DNA from: QHCE01 sp038260095
Lineage (GTDB): Bacteria; Actinomycetota; Actinomycetes; Mycobacteriales; QHCE01
Reading direction: 5' to 3'
Assembly (NCBI GenBank): GCA_038260095.1
Contig: JBBSOC010000005.1
Span: forward strand, 1 to 64,000
Length of the DNA: 64,000 nucleotides
Below the pieces are notes generated by a model. It was given only the letters and a program-made list of their open reading frames with translations. It did no database searches and was not told where the DNA came from. Below, piece after piece: positions 16,507 through 24,531 of the stretch (the first letter of the stretch is position 1; each line of letters opens with the position of its first letter). The translations under genes and the position numbers were made by a program.

Positions 16507-18388
16507 AGATCGCCGCAATCTCGCAAGCGTAGCGTTGGGCGATTACGGTCCGCTTGACCTTTAGGCTTGGGGTCAGCTCGCCGTTCTCCACACTGAAGTC
16601 CTCGGACAAGACGCGAAACCCTTTGATCGCCTCAGAGTGGGAAACCGCGGCGTTTACCGCATCGACTGCCGTTTGAAGTTGGGCGTGCAGGGCGGCGTCA
16701 CAGTGCAGGGCGATGTCACTGTGCAGGGCGGTGTCACTGTGCAGCGGCGCGCCGTTGTCTGCCCTAACCGCGTCATCGAGCTCTCGCCGTGCGGTCAGCA
16801 TTTCGATATCGAGAGTGATCAAACACCCAATGAAGGGCTTGTTGTCACCTACCACCATGCATTGACTGATCAATGGATGGGCTCGCAGCGCGTCTTCCAG
16901 CGGTGCAGGCGCGACGTTCTTACCCGTCGAAGTTACAATCAGCTCCTTTTTGCGACCCGTGATCCGCAGAAACCCGGCTTCGTCGAGCGCGCCAATGTCG
17001 CCGGTGTATAGCCAGCCTTGGTCATCCAGCGCTTGTGCGGTTGCGGCTTCGTCGCGCCAGTAGCCATCGAAGACGAGGCCGCCTTTGACCAATACTTCGC
17101 CGTCGTCGGCGATGCGTATGGTCACGCCAGGAAGCGGACGGCCAGCGGTGCCGATCTTATTGTGCTCCGGAGTGTTGACGGTGCATGCAGCCATGGTTTC
17201 GGTGAGTCCGTAACCTTCGTAGACAGTGACACTGGCGCCGCGAAAGAAGTGCCCCAGCCTAATACTTAGCGGGGCGCCCCCCGAAAGCACGCTTGTGCAC
17301 CGTCCACCTAGAGTCGCCCGTAGTTTGCGGTAAACTAGCGAGTCAAAGACCGCCCGCAGCAGTCGTAGCCTCAGTCCGGCTGTCCCGGTATCAAGAGCAG
17401 TACTGTAGCTGATCGCGATGTTTACGGCCGCGTTAAAGATTCGGCTTTTTCCAGAGGCGAGAGCTTTTTGCTGCGCGCCGTTGAACAGCCGTTCCATAAC
17501 TCGAGGGATCGCGAGCAGCATGGTCGGAGCGAACTGTGCCAAGTCTTTCAGCAGCTGCTTAGTGTCAGGGCTGTATGCGAGAGTGGTGCGGGTCGATAAG
17601 GCGCCACATTGGATCTCGCGTGCGAGCACGTGGGCCAAGGGGAGAAACATTAACGTCGAGGCGCTCGGGTTCAGTAGGAGCCTGCACACTGTCATGCCGT
17701 TACAGACACCGAAGAGCAAGGTGCGGTGCAATATGCGGCAACCTTTGGATTTACCTGTAGTGCCTGAAGTGTAGATAATCGTAGCTAGATCACTCGCCCG
17801 CAGCGCGGCACGGCGGTTGGTTACCTGGATTGGATCAACGGTTGTTCCGGCCGCCGTGAGCGTGGCAATAGCGCCAGATGTCTGATCAGCGGCCGCCGTA
17901 CCTGTCTCTACTGTTTTAGTTTCTGTTGTCTCAATTCGCCATATGTGTCGCAGCGCGGGCAGCGCGGGTGCCAGTTGGTCCAGCAGCCGTTGCTGTTCGT
18001 GGTTTTCCACGACGCACGCTACCGCGCCGGAGTCGGAGAGCATCCATTCGATTTGGCTCACCGACGAGGTGGGATAAATTGGCACGACGACCCCACCCGC
18101 GGACCAGATGGCATAGTCCAGGAGCATCCACTCATATCGGGTGCGCGACATGATCGCTACTCGTTCTCCCGGTTGCACACCATGAGCGATAAGTCCGGCC
18201 GCAACCGCGCTTACGTTGTCGCGTAGCGCAGCGTAGCTAATCTCCTCAACTTTGTCGTGGTGAAAGCCGTCGTGAAGAATCTGCACGGCGATCTCATCGG
18301 GATGGCTTTCGGCGTTGTGCCAGACCGGGTCGGCAAGGTTGGCTTCCGCCGATACCTCCACGGCTGGAGGGATGCTGAATTCGCGCAC
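16499..18388 (-). CDS. fadD15: Long-chain acyl-CoA/AMP ligase (FadD15-like)
   Basis: 629 residues. It activates fatty acids through acyl-adenylate to acyl-CoA. The AMP-binding motifs are all visible: IIYTSGTTGKSKGC (P-loop), YGLTETMAACTVNTP, GWLYTGDIGALDEAGFL, and GRKKELIVTSTGKNVAP with the hinge region. It belongs to the bacterial and plant long-chain (LACS/FadD15) subgroup by length and motif wording. It opens a minus-strand run with the kinase and regulator. In mycobacteria FadD15 also sits next to pimB. Unusual: a hexapeptide repeat (LHSDTA, LHSDIA, LHCDAA) in the C-terminal lid domain, encoded by an 18-bp tandem repeat. Confidence 0.9.
   Translation of the reverse strand: MREFSIPPAVEVSAEANLADPVWHNAESHPDEIAVQILHDGFHHDKVEEISYAALRDNVSAVAAGLIAHGVQPGERVAIMSRTRYEWMLLDYAIWSAGGVVVPIYPTSSVSQIEWMLSDSGAVACVVENHEQQRLLDQLAPALPALRHIWRIETTETKTVETGTAAADQTSGAIATLTAAGTTVDPIQVTNRRAALRASDLATIIYTSGTTGKSKGCRILHRTLLFGVCNGMTVCRLLLNPSASTLMFLPLAHVLAREIQCGALSTRTTLAYSPDTKQLLKDLAQFAPTMLLAIPRVMERLFNGAQQKALASGKSRIFNAAVNIAISYSTALDTGTAGLRLRLLRAVFDSLVYRKLRATLGGRCTSVLSGGAPLSIRLGHFFRGASVTVYEGYGLTETMAACTVNTPEHNKIGTAGRPLPGVTIRIADDGEVLVKGGLVFDGYWRDEAATAQALDDQGWLYTGDIGALDEAGFLRITGRKKELIVTSTGKNVAPAPLEDALRAHPLISQCMVVGDNKPFIGCLITLDIEMLTARRELDDAVRADNGAPLHSDTALHSDIALHCDAALHAQLQTAVDAVNAAVSHSEAIKGFRVLSEDFSVENGELTPSLKVKRTVIAQRYACEIAAIYD
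16685..16744. repeat. 18-bp tandem repeat inside fadD15
   Basis: Three and one-third copies of an 18-bp unit (plus strand GTGCAGGGCGGTGTCACT and variants) at 16685-16702, 16703-16720, 16721-16738 and 16739-16744. The unit is a multiple of three, so copy changes keep the frame and only lengthen or shorten a loop in the C-terminal domain. The copies differ at two or three bases. Confidence 0.85.
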
Positions 18389-18600
18389 CGGATTGGCTCC
18401 TTTGGGCGCCGAGAAGAGAACGCAAACGTGACAGTCGTGACGTTGCTAGGCGATAAGTACGATAGTACTGCTGAGTGCGGCTACCTTAGAGCGACCGGCA
18501 AATGAGGGTTTTGGTGTGTCGTTGTAAATCGGTCAGGTGGGTAGGGTCTGTTTTGGGTTTAGGCTCCTCGCCTGCGGGAAGAGTTCTAGCACATTCGGTG

Positions 18601-19049
18601 TCACGAGCTTCTGAGATCGTCTGGAAAGAGCCGGAAGAACTTATGGTCGGTTAATGGAGTGATGGTTCGAAAGTCGCGTCGATCAAGGGTAAGAATCGTA
18701 TCGGTCTCGTATCGCTCTGCGAGGACTACGTTCACAGCATCAGCTAGGTCAAGCCGCAGGTCGGTGTAGCTGTCTTGCCCCATGCGGGCTTTACGCAAGA
18801 TAACGGCGGGCACATCAGGTACGGCCACGATTCCTGTCTGTTCGGACGCCAGCAGCCAGTCATTGACTGCATACGCTGCTTGGCGGCTGATGTTCCTTGT
18901 GGTGATGTGCTCGATTTCTAAAAACACCAAGGGCGAAACCACTGTAAGCGCAGCCTGACGCAGCGCGGTGCGGTGCGAGCGGCTTCATGCTCGGTATCGA
19001 CAACATTTAAAGCAGCCACCAGCCCAGAAGTATCCCCGATTACAATCAC
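18601..19049 (-). pseudogene. PIN-domain (VapC-like) toxin, frameshifted by a 5-bp duplication
   Basis: Reading from GTG 19049, right after the antitoxin TAA, the frame gives MIVIGDTSGLVAALNVVDTE, a normal VapC N-terminus with the first catalytic Asp. The frame breaks at a tandem 5-mer (plus strand GCGGT twice, 18965-18974). Removing one copy restores a continuous PIN protein of about 147 residues through LTVVSPLVFLEIEH and on to LRLDLADAVNVVLAERY and ILTLDRRDF, with the remaining acidic residues. PIN toxins cut tRNA or other RNA. As written the toxin should be inactive, unless translation restarts at GTG 18942, which would lack the first Asp. Confidence 0.85.
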
Positions 19050-19286
19050 TTAGGAACCTGCAACAACATCGGAAACGGTTTCGTGAATCTCTTCCGCACT
19101 GACCGGGTGACCGAAATCTAACCGAGGGATATCCCACTGGTCATCCCAGCGCTGGGTGCGGACGGCAGCCAGGTGGAAGGCCTCACGAAAATACTCTGAC
19201 TCAGGACGGTCTTCCCGGGCAGCAGCCTGCTTAATGAGCACAAGATCTGCTTCCTCGACCTTCACCGTCGTTTTCCTCAACGCCAT
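19050..19286 (-). CDS. Ribbon-helix-helix antitoxin (VapB-like)
   Basis: 78 residues. The start MALRKTTVKVEEADLVLIKQ and the following AAAREDRPESEYFREAFHLA fit a ribbon-helix-helix DNA-binding domain: a beta strand with alternating side chains, then two helices. The C-terminal half (WDIPRLDFGHPVSAEEIHE) is the flexible toxin-binding part. Its stop is directly followed by the GTG of the PIN toxin. CCATAAG/CTTATGG boxes overlap the start codon and are the expected self-repression site. With the toxin gene broken, this antitoxin is probably kept by inertia or serves as a stray regulator. Confidence 0.8.
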   Translation of the reverse strand: MALRKTTVKVEEADLVLIKQAAAREDRPESEYFREAFHLAAVRTQRWDDQWDIPRLDFGHPVSAEEIHETVSDVVAGS

Positions 19287-19311
19287 AAGCTTATGGTACC
19301 AGCACCATAAG
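19283..19311. promoter_or_regulatory. Probable VapB operator (three CCATAAG boxes)
   Basis: CCATAAG at 19283-19289 abuts its inverse CTTATGG at 19290-19296, forming a perfect 14-bp palindrome that covers the antitoxin start codon. A third box CCATAAG follows at 19305-19311. Box pairs at the start of an RHH antitoxin gene are the usual autoregulatory arrangement. Confidence 0.6.
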
Positions 19312-19753
19312 TGCCTGATCGTGGATTAAGGGCTCAGTGCAGGATCTGCCGTATTAGGCGCGGCAAGTTTGATCGGCTTGGTGAAGCCCTGTCGCGCGAG
19401 GGCTGTGGGATGCACGCCGGGTTCATCGGCCTGGTGGTGCGGGCGGGCAGGCTTGCTGTTGGATCGTCGATACTTTTTCGACCTACTCCATCAGGATTTC
19501 GTTGATGGTCGTGTAGTCCAGGTGGAGCTGGCGGGAAACCCGCCGCCGTCTCACCTACCCCCGTTGCCGGACGCTCTTAAAGAAAGGCTCTGTTCCACAG
19601 AGATGAGATAACCTATTAAGGAATCACCACCTTGGCCGCGAGGCGCTAGCTCGCTTGGTGGCTTCGGCAAACACCATCTGCGCGTAATACCAGTCGCTCA
19701 CAAACAAGACGCCCCGGATACGCTCCTCAGCGAGCAGCTCTCTGGGAGGAACG
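19312..19753. other. 440-bp region before ligA, with a decayed reading frame
   Basis: No intact gene is supported. On the minus strand a protein-like frame runs from the ligA start region to TGA at 19624-19626. It includes LLAEERIRGVLFVSDWYYAQ followed by MVFAEATKRAS, but no start codon precedes it before the next stop inside ligA, so it looks like the tail of a lost gene. I do not recognise the family. The plus-strand frames at 19311-19611 are short and lack protein character. The last bases (GGGAGGAACG, 19744-19753) form the ligA ribosome site. Confidence 0.35.
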
Positions 19754-21841
19754 ATGTCTGAACGTGGCGTGGCGGCTCATGGCAAGGGCCGCAGCTTAGC
19801 CGACGATGCGCGGTACCGCCACACGCAGTTAGCCGAGGAGCTACGGCAGCATCAGTTCAACTATTACGTAACCGACGCGCCGACCATCTCCGATGCGGCC
19901 TTCGATGAGCTGATGCGGGAACTGATTACGCTCGAGGAAAAATATCCGCAGTTCAAGACACCCGAATCGCCCTCGCAGCAGGTAGGAGGCGGTTTCTCTA
20001 CTGAGTTTGCCGCGGTTGACCACGTCGAGCGCATGCTGAGTTTGGACAATGCCTTCAGCGAATCTGAGCTTGCGGCATGGGCGGAGCGAGTGAGCGCCGA
20101 GGCGGGCAGCGATCTGCATTATCTGTGCGAACTGAAGATCGACGGACTGGCGGTAAATCTGCTGTATGAGAACGGACGCCTCGTCCGTGCCGCCACTCGC
20201 GGCAACGGGGTTACCGGAGAAGATGTCACATACAACGTCCGCACCATCGCTTCAGTTCCTATGATGCTGCAGGGTGAACATGTGCCGCGGCTGCTGGAAG
20301 TGCGCGGTGAGGTGTTCTTCCCAGTGCGTGACTTCGCGGCGCTGAACGCTGAGCTCGTCGCCGCCGGGAAGCCACCATTTGCTAATCCGCGTAACACCGC
20401 GGCCGGTTCGTTGCGCCAGAAGGACCCTCGAGTAACCGCGCAGCGCCGGCTCCAGCTGCTCATACATGGCATTGGTGTCCGTGAGGGCGGCCCTGAACTC
20501 ACTCGACAATCGCAGGCCTACGAGCAGCTGGGGCACTGGGGGCTACCGGTGTCGGATCGCTGTCAGGTGGTTTCGAGTTTGACAGAGGTGTCGGAGTACA
20601 TCGCCCAGTCTGGTCAGCAACGGCATGCGGTGACTCATGAAATTGACGGTGTCGTGGTGAAGATCGACGAGTTCGCGATACAGCGCCGGCTTGGCTCCAC
20701 TAGTCGTGCACCCCGCTGGGCGATTGCCTACAAGTACCCGCCGGAGGAGGTCAACACCAAGCTTGTTGATATTCGGGTCAACGTGGGCCGAACAGGTCGG
20801 GTTACGCCGTTTGGGTGGATGGAGCCGGTCCGGGTAGCCGGTTCGACTGTGGAACTGGCGACGCTACACAACGCGAACGAAGTGCGACGCAAAGGTGTAC
20901 TCATCGGGGACACTGTGGTGCTGCGCAAGGCCGGCGATGTGATTCCCGAGATCGTCGGACCGGTCGCTGCGCTGCGTGACGGCTCCGAGCGGGAGTTCAT
21001 TATGCCGACGCACTGCCCCGAATGCGGTACGCAGCTGCGGCCAGAAAAGGAAACCGACGTCGACATCCGGTGTCCGAACACTCAATCATGCCCAGCTCAG
21101 TTGCGAGAACGGATATTTCACTTGGCGGGTCGCGGCGCCCTCGATATTGAGGCGCTGGGCTATGAGTCGGCGACGGCGCTGCTGGACTGCGATGTGGTTG
21201 CCGACGAAGGCGACATCTTCTCGCTGACGGCCCAGCAGCTGAATAGCTGCGCATTTTTCACCAAAAAAAGCGGAGAACTTGGCGCTAACTCCACGCGTTT
21301 ACTCGCGGAGGTCGAGCGAGCACGCCAGCGTCCGCTGTGGCGGGTGCTGGTGGCGCTCTCGATTCGTCACGTGGGGCCAACAGCTGCCCAGGCGCTTGCC
21401 CGAGAGCTTGGCTCTGTTGAGGCGATAACTGCAGCGTCTGTCGAGCAACTTGCCGCCGTTGATGGCGTCGGACCGACCATTGCCGCGGCGGTCTCGGACT
21501 GGTTCGCGGTGGATTGGCACCGTGCAATCGTGCAGAAATGGAGTGCCGCTGGAGTGCGTATGGCTGAGGCGACCACCGATGCCGATCCGCGGCCACTGGC
21601 TGGAGTCACAGTGGTGATCACCGGTTCGCTGGAGCAGCTCAGCCGAGATTCAGCTACAGCCGCTGTACAGGCTCGGGGTGGGAAAGTGGCCGGATCGGTC
21701 TCGAAGAAGACCTCATATGTGGTTGCTGGCGAGTCTCCCGGGTCCAAATACGACAAGGCACTTGAGTTGGGCGTGCCGATACTCGATGAGGCTGGTTTTA
21801 TCCGGCTGCTCGATTCGGGCGCGTCTGAGCTTGAGCCATGA
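19754..21841 (+). CDS. ligA: NAD+-dependent DNA ligase
   Basis: 695 residues, full length. It seals nicks during replication and repair with NAD+ as the AMP donor. Seen in order: domain Ia (HQFNYYVTDAPTISDAAFDE, which binds NMN), the adenylation site CELKIDGLAVN with Lys128, the OB fold (KYPPEEVNTKLVDIRVNVGR), a four-Cys zinc site (CPECGTQL with CPNTQSCPAQ), helix-hairpin-helix repeats (LAAVDGVGPTIAAAV), and a C-terminal BRCT domain (VVITGSLEQLSRDSA). The start is ATG 19754 with a strong site GGGAGGAACG. It is the first gene of a plus-strand run. No defects are visible. Confidence 0.97.
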   Translation: MSERGVAAHGKGRSLADDARYRHTQLAEELRQHQFNYYVTDAPTISDAAFDELMRELITLEEKYPQFKTPESPSQQVGGGFSTEFAAVDHVERMLSLDNAFSESELAAWAERVSAEAGSDLHYLCELKIDGLAVNLLYENGRLVRAATRGNGVTGEDVTYNVRTIASVPMMLQGEHVPRLLEVRGEVFFPVRDFAALNAELVAAGKPPFANPRNTAAGSLRQKDPRVTAQRRLQLLIHGIGVREGGPELTRQSQAYEQLGHWGLPVSDRCQVVSSLTEVSEYIAQSGQQRHAVTHEIDGVVVKIDEFAIQRRLGSTSRAPRWAIAYKYPPEEVNTKLVDIRVNVGRTGRVTPFGWMEPVRVAGSTVELATLHNANEVRRKGVLIGDTVVLRKAGDVIPEIVGPVAALRDGSEREFIMPTHCPECGTQLRPEKETDVDIRCPNTQSCPAQLRERIFHLAGRGALDIEALGYESATALLDCDVVADEGDIFSLTAQQLNSCAFFTKKSGELGANSTRLLAEVERARQRPLWRVLVALSIRHVGPTAAQALARELGSVEAITAASVEQLAAVDGVGPTIAAAVSDWFAVDWHRAIVQKWSAAGVRMAEATTDADPRPLAGVTVVITGSLEQLSRDSATAAVQARGGKVAGSVSKKTSYVVAGESPGSKYDKALELGVPILDEAGFIRLLDSGASELEP

Positions 21842-21886
21842 CCAGACTATGTGCCCGAATGTGGGGCGCAGTAGGCTGGATGGGCG

Positions 21887-22516
21887 ATGACTCCCATGAC
21901 CGACGCCGAGCCTGATCCGTGCTCCCCATTCGTATTCAGCACGCTAGAGCTGGAACGCCGAGCTGGCTCCATGAGAAGAGTGCAGCGAGACATTCCCGCG
22001 CCCAGCGGATTTGGCACCGACATGATCGTTGTGCCAGTTGATTCGACGCTGCGTCTGGAAGCGCGCCTGGAATCGGTGGTGGAAGGTGTGGTGTTCACCG
22101 GTGTTGTGCAGGCACGTGTGCAGGGTGAATGTGGCCGCTGTCTACGGGAAATTAATGACGATCTCGCGGTGGATGTTTGCGAGCTGTACGCCTTTCCCGA
22201 CAGCGCTACCGACCAATCGACTGACGCCGATGAAGTCAGTCGATTGCGGGATGAGAGGATAGACGCCGAGCCGGTAATACGGGATGCGGTGCTGCTAGCA
22301 CTACCAGTCACCCCGTTGTGCCAACAAGATTGCCCAGGACTGTGCGCTGACTGTGGTGAGCATCTAGATCAGCTACCCGCCGATCATCACCACCCAGGAA
22401 GCGATATTCGATGGGCGGCTCTGCAGGAACTATTAGAAAGCCGCACCGGCGACACTGCCGGCGGCGCAGCGCCGGGCTCTACCGTACTGAGCCCGTCAGG
22501 TGAACAGGAGAACTAA
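21887..22516 (+). CDS. yceD: YceD/DUF177 protein
   Basis: 209 residues. The motif GECGRCLREINDDLAVDVCELY and the later CQQDCPGLCADCGEHLD give the Cys pairs typical of DUF177/YceD. These proteins are encoded directly ahead of rpmF throughout bacteria and are linked to 23S rRNA accumulation and ribosome assembly; the exact activity is not established. The rpmF start follows after 3 bp. ATG 21887 is used; ATG 21896 is an alternative. The acidic N-terminus and the Gly/Ala/Ser tail look poorly ordered. Confidence 0.88.
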   Translation: MTPMTDAEPDPCSPFVFSTLELERRAGSMRRVQRDIPAPSGFGTDMIVVPVDSTLRLEARLESVVEGVVFTGVVQARVQGECGRCLREINDDLAVDVCELYAFPDSATDQSTDADEVSRLRDERIDAEPVIRDAVLLALPVTPLCQQDCPGLCADCGEHLDQLPADHHHPGSDIRWAALQELLESRTGDTAGGAAPGSTVLSPSGEQEN

Positions 22517-22519
22517 GAC

Positions 22520-22702
22520 GTGGCCGTCCCCAAGCGCCGAATGTCTCGCGCAAACACTCGCTCGAGGCGCGCGAACTGGATCAGCAAGATCAAACCGGTC
22601 AACTACAGTGAATGCCCGCAGTGTCGGGCACCAAAACTTCCGCACGTTGTGTGTGAGGCCTGTGGAATGTATAAGGGCCGCCAGGTCCTCGAAGTTGCGT
22701 AG
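22520..22702 (+). CDS. rpmF: 50S ribosomal protein L32
   Basis: 60 residues from a GTG start. The N-terminus AVPKRRMSRANTRSRRANW is the classical L32 start. The two Cys pairs (CPQC and CEAC) are intact, so this is the zinc-binding (C+) form. It is coupled to yceD by a 3-bp gap. Its stop is followed 5 bp later by a long hairpin element (22708-22815) that probably ends or limits transcription. Confidence 0.97.
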   Translation: MAVPKRRMSRANTRSRRANWISKIKPVNYSECPQCRAPKLPHVVCEACGMYKGRQVLEVA

Positions 22703-22707
22703 CGAAA

Positions 22708-22815
22708 CCGTCAGCTGGCTCCTGCCTACGTTCTCGTCGCCTTGCGTACCCATTCCACTTCGTTCCATTGCCGTACGCGGCGGCTCCTGCGGCCTTGGCA
22801 GGAACCAGCTGACGG
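22708..22815. repeat. Intergenic hairpin element, copy A
   Basis: The outer arms, 22708-22726 and 22797-22815, are complementary over 19 bp with one mismatch that would be a G-U pair in RNA (CCGTCAGCTGG... with ...CCAGCTGACGG). An inner stem GCGTAC/GTACGC (22744-22749 and 22772-22777) is nested inside. The conserved core is GTTCTCGTCGCCTTGC on the left and CGGCGGCTCCTGCGGCCTTG on the right. Copy C at 34130 has the same core but different, again self-matching, outer arms. A short T-rich tail follows. The element could act as a terminator of rpmF or as a mobile palindromic unit. Confidence 0.85.
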
Positions 22816-22864
22816 CTCCGTTTAGTTTAGGCATGTGTGGAGCGTGCGTTAGTGGCATAACAGC

Positions 22865-23587
22865 ATGAGCGTGGCTAGCTCTGTGGACGCACATGTCCGT
22901 GCTGCTGCTCGGGAACTGAGCGCTGTGCTGGGCGTGACGTTGGATGAACCCTTTCTTCGGCTCACCCTCACTCACCGCTCCTACGCCTATGAGCATGGCG
23001 GCCTGCCCACCAACGAGCGGTTGGAATTCCTGGGCGACTCTGTCCTGGGGTTAGTCGTTACCTCAACGCTGTATCGCAACTACCCTGAACTCCCTGAGGG
23101 ACAGCTTGCGAAGCTGCGCTCTTCGGTAGTGAATATGCGGGCATTGGCCGATGTTGCGCGCCGGCTGGGCGAGCACGGTTTAGGCGTGCACGTGCTACTC
23201 GGCAAAGGCGAGGAGGCTACCGGCGGCCGGGAAAAGGCCAGTATTCTTGCCGACACCTGCGAGGCGCTGCTTGGTGCGATCTACATCCAGTTGGGGCTAG
23301 AGGCCGCCTCACGAGTCGTGCATCAGTTGTTCGATCCCGTGATTGAACAGGCTGCACAGCTCGGCGTGGGACTGGATTGGAAAACGTCGCTGCAGGAGCT
23401 CGCCGCCGCGCAGGGGCTAGGCGTTCCGGTGTATGAGATCAGTGAATCCGGACCTGACCATGCCAAGCGCTTTGAGGCGATCCTGTTAGTGGCCGGTCGC
23501 AGGGTAGGCAGTGGCCGTGGAAACAGCAAGAAAGCGGCCGAACAGCACGCTGCGCAACAGGCATGGCAGCTACTGAGCGCTGAGTAG
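22865..23587 (+). CDS. rnc: Ribonuclease III
   Basis: 240 residues. It cuts double-stranded RNA, mainly rRNA precursors and structured messengers. The catalytic signature NERLEFLGDSVLGLVV carries the first Glu and Asp. The second acidic pair is in ILADTCEALLGAIYIQ. The C-terminal dsRNA-binding domain shows in DWKTSLQELAAAQGLG and GNSKKAAEQHAAQQAW. The start ATG 22865 has only a weak site, so translation may rely on read-through past the hairpin element. It is followed 9 bp later by mutM, the usual order in Actinomycetota. Confidence 0.97.
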   Translation: MSVASSVDAHVRAAARELSAVLGVTLDEPFLRLTLTHRSYAYEHGGLPTNERLEFLGDSVLGLVVTSTLYRNYPELPEGQLAKLRSSVVNMRALADVARRLGEHGLGVHVLLGKGEEATGGREKASILADTCEALLGAIYIQLGLEAASRVVHQLFDPVIEQAAQLGVGLDWKTSLQELAAAQGLGVPVYEISESGPDHAKRFEAILLVAGRRVGSGRGNSKKAAEQHAAQQAWQLLSAE

Positions 23588-23596
23588 AGCTGCGTT

Positions 23597-24466
23597 ATGC
23601 CGGAGTTACCTGAGGTCGAAGTTATTCGGCGCGGGCTGCATCGCTGGGTGCGGCAGCGACGCATCACCGGCGCGGTGGTATTGCATCCTCGTGCTATTCG
23701 GCGGCATGCCGCTGGGCCTGACGACTTCCTCGAACAGGTCACTGGGGCGACTATTCGAGACGTTCGCCGACGAGGCAAATTTCTCTGGCTTCCGCTCGAC
23801 ACCGGCGCCTGCCTGCTCGCACATCTGGGTATGAGCGGACAGCTGTTGGTTTCTGCGCTGCCCCAGCCGTCGCAACAGCGCGCGCATCTGCGCGTGAGTT
23901 TTGAACTTGGTGCTGCTAGCCAGGAAGCCAATCCAGAGGCCAGCCGTCTGCACTTTGTAGACCAACGAACCTTTGGCGGGCTATGGGTAGCTGCCACCGT
24001 TGGCGATGCACCCCCAGCATGTCTGGAGCACATTGCGCCCGACCCGCTAGATCGGGCATTCAACGATGCGGTGTTCTCCGCCAAGCTGCGGGCTCGTCGT
24101 ACTCACATCAAGCGGGCTTTGCTGGACCAAACGTTGATTTCTGGCGTCGGAAACATCTATGCCGATGAGGCGTTGTGGCGGGCCCGAGTACATTACGCAC
24201 GGCCCACCCAGAAAATCACTAATTTCGAGATTTGTGCCCTACTCGTCGGCTTGCGGGAGGTTTTCACAGCGGCGTTGGCGGCGGGAGGTACTTCTTTTGA
24301 TTCGCTGTACGTGAATGTCAATGGTCGCAGTGGCTACTTCAATCGTTCGTTGCACGCCTACGGGCAGCATGGCCGACCATGCCCGCGCTGCGGTACCGCG
24401 ATTGTGCGAGAAGCGTTTCTGAACCGCTCATCCTTCTACTGCCCGAGCTGCCAGCCCCAAGCTTAG
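23597..24466 (+). CDS. mutM: Formamidopyrimidine-DNA glycosylase
   Basis: 289 residues. It removes 8-oxoguanine and FaPy lesions and nicks the abasic site. After Met the sequence is PELPEVEVIRRGL, with the catalytic Pro2 and Glu3. The conserved Lys lies in RRRGKFLWLPL. The H2TH region has LLDQTLISGVGNIYADEAL. The C-terminal zinc finger CPRCGTAIVRE with CPSC is complete. It is in an operon with rnc. It ends 66 bp before the stop of the convergent CAP gene. Confidence 0.97.
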   Translation: MPELPEVEVIRRGLHRWVRQRRITGAVVLHPRAIRRHAAGPDDFLEQVTGATIRDVRRRGKFLWLPLDTGACLLAHLGMSGQLLVSALPQPSQQRAHLRVSFELGAASQEANPEASRLHFVDQRTFGGLWVAATVGDAPPACLEHIAPDPLDRAFNDAVFSAKLRARRTHIKRALLDQTLISGVGNIYADEALWRARVHYARPTQKITNFEICALLVGLREVFTAALAAGGTSFDSLYVNVNGRSGYFNRSLHAYGQHGRPCPRCGTAIVREAFLNRSSFYCPSCQPQA

Positions 24467-24531
24467 CGGAACCCCAAATAATGCCTGAATTTCTTGCGGC
24501 ACCTTGGCGCCTCTTATCGCGAAGGTTGCGT

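Noticed and set aside
18601..18942. Intact PIN toxin starting at GTG 18942
   Set aside because: This would miss the first catalytic Asp and about 35 residues that are plainly present in the other frame; the 5-bp duplication explains the break.
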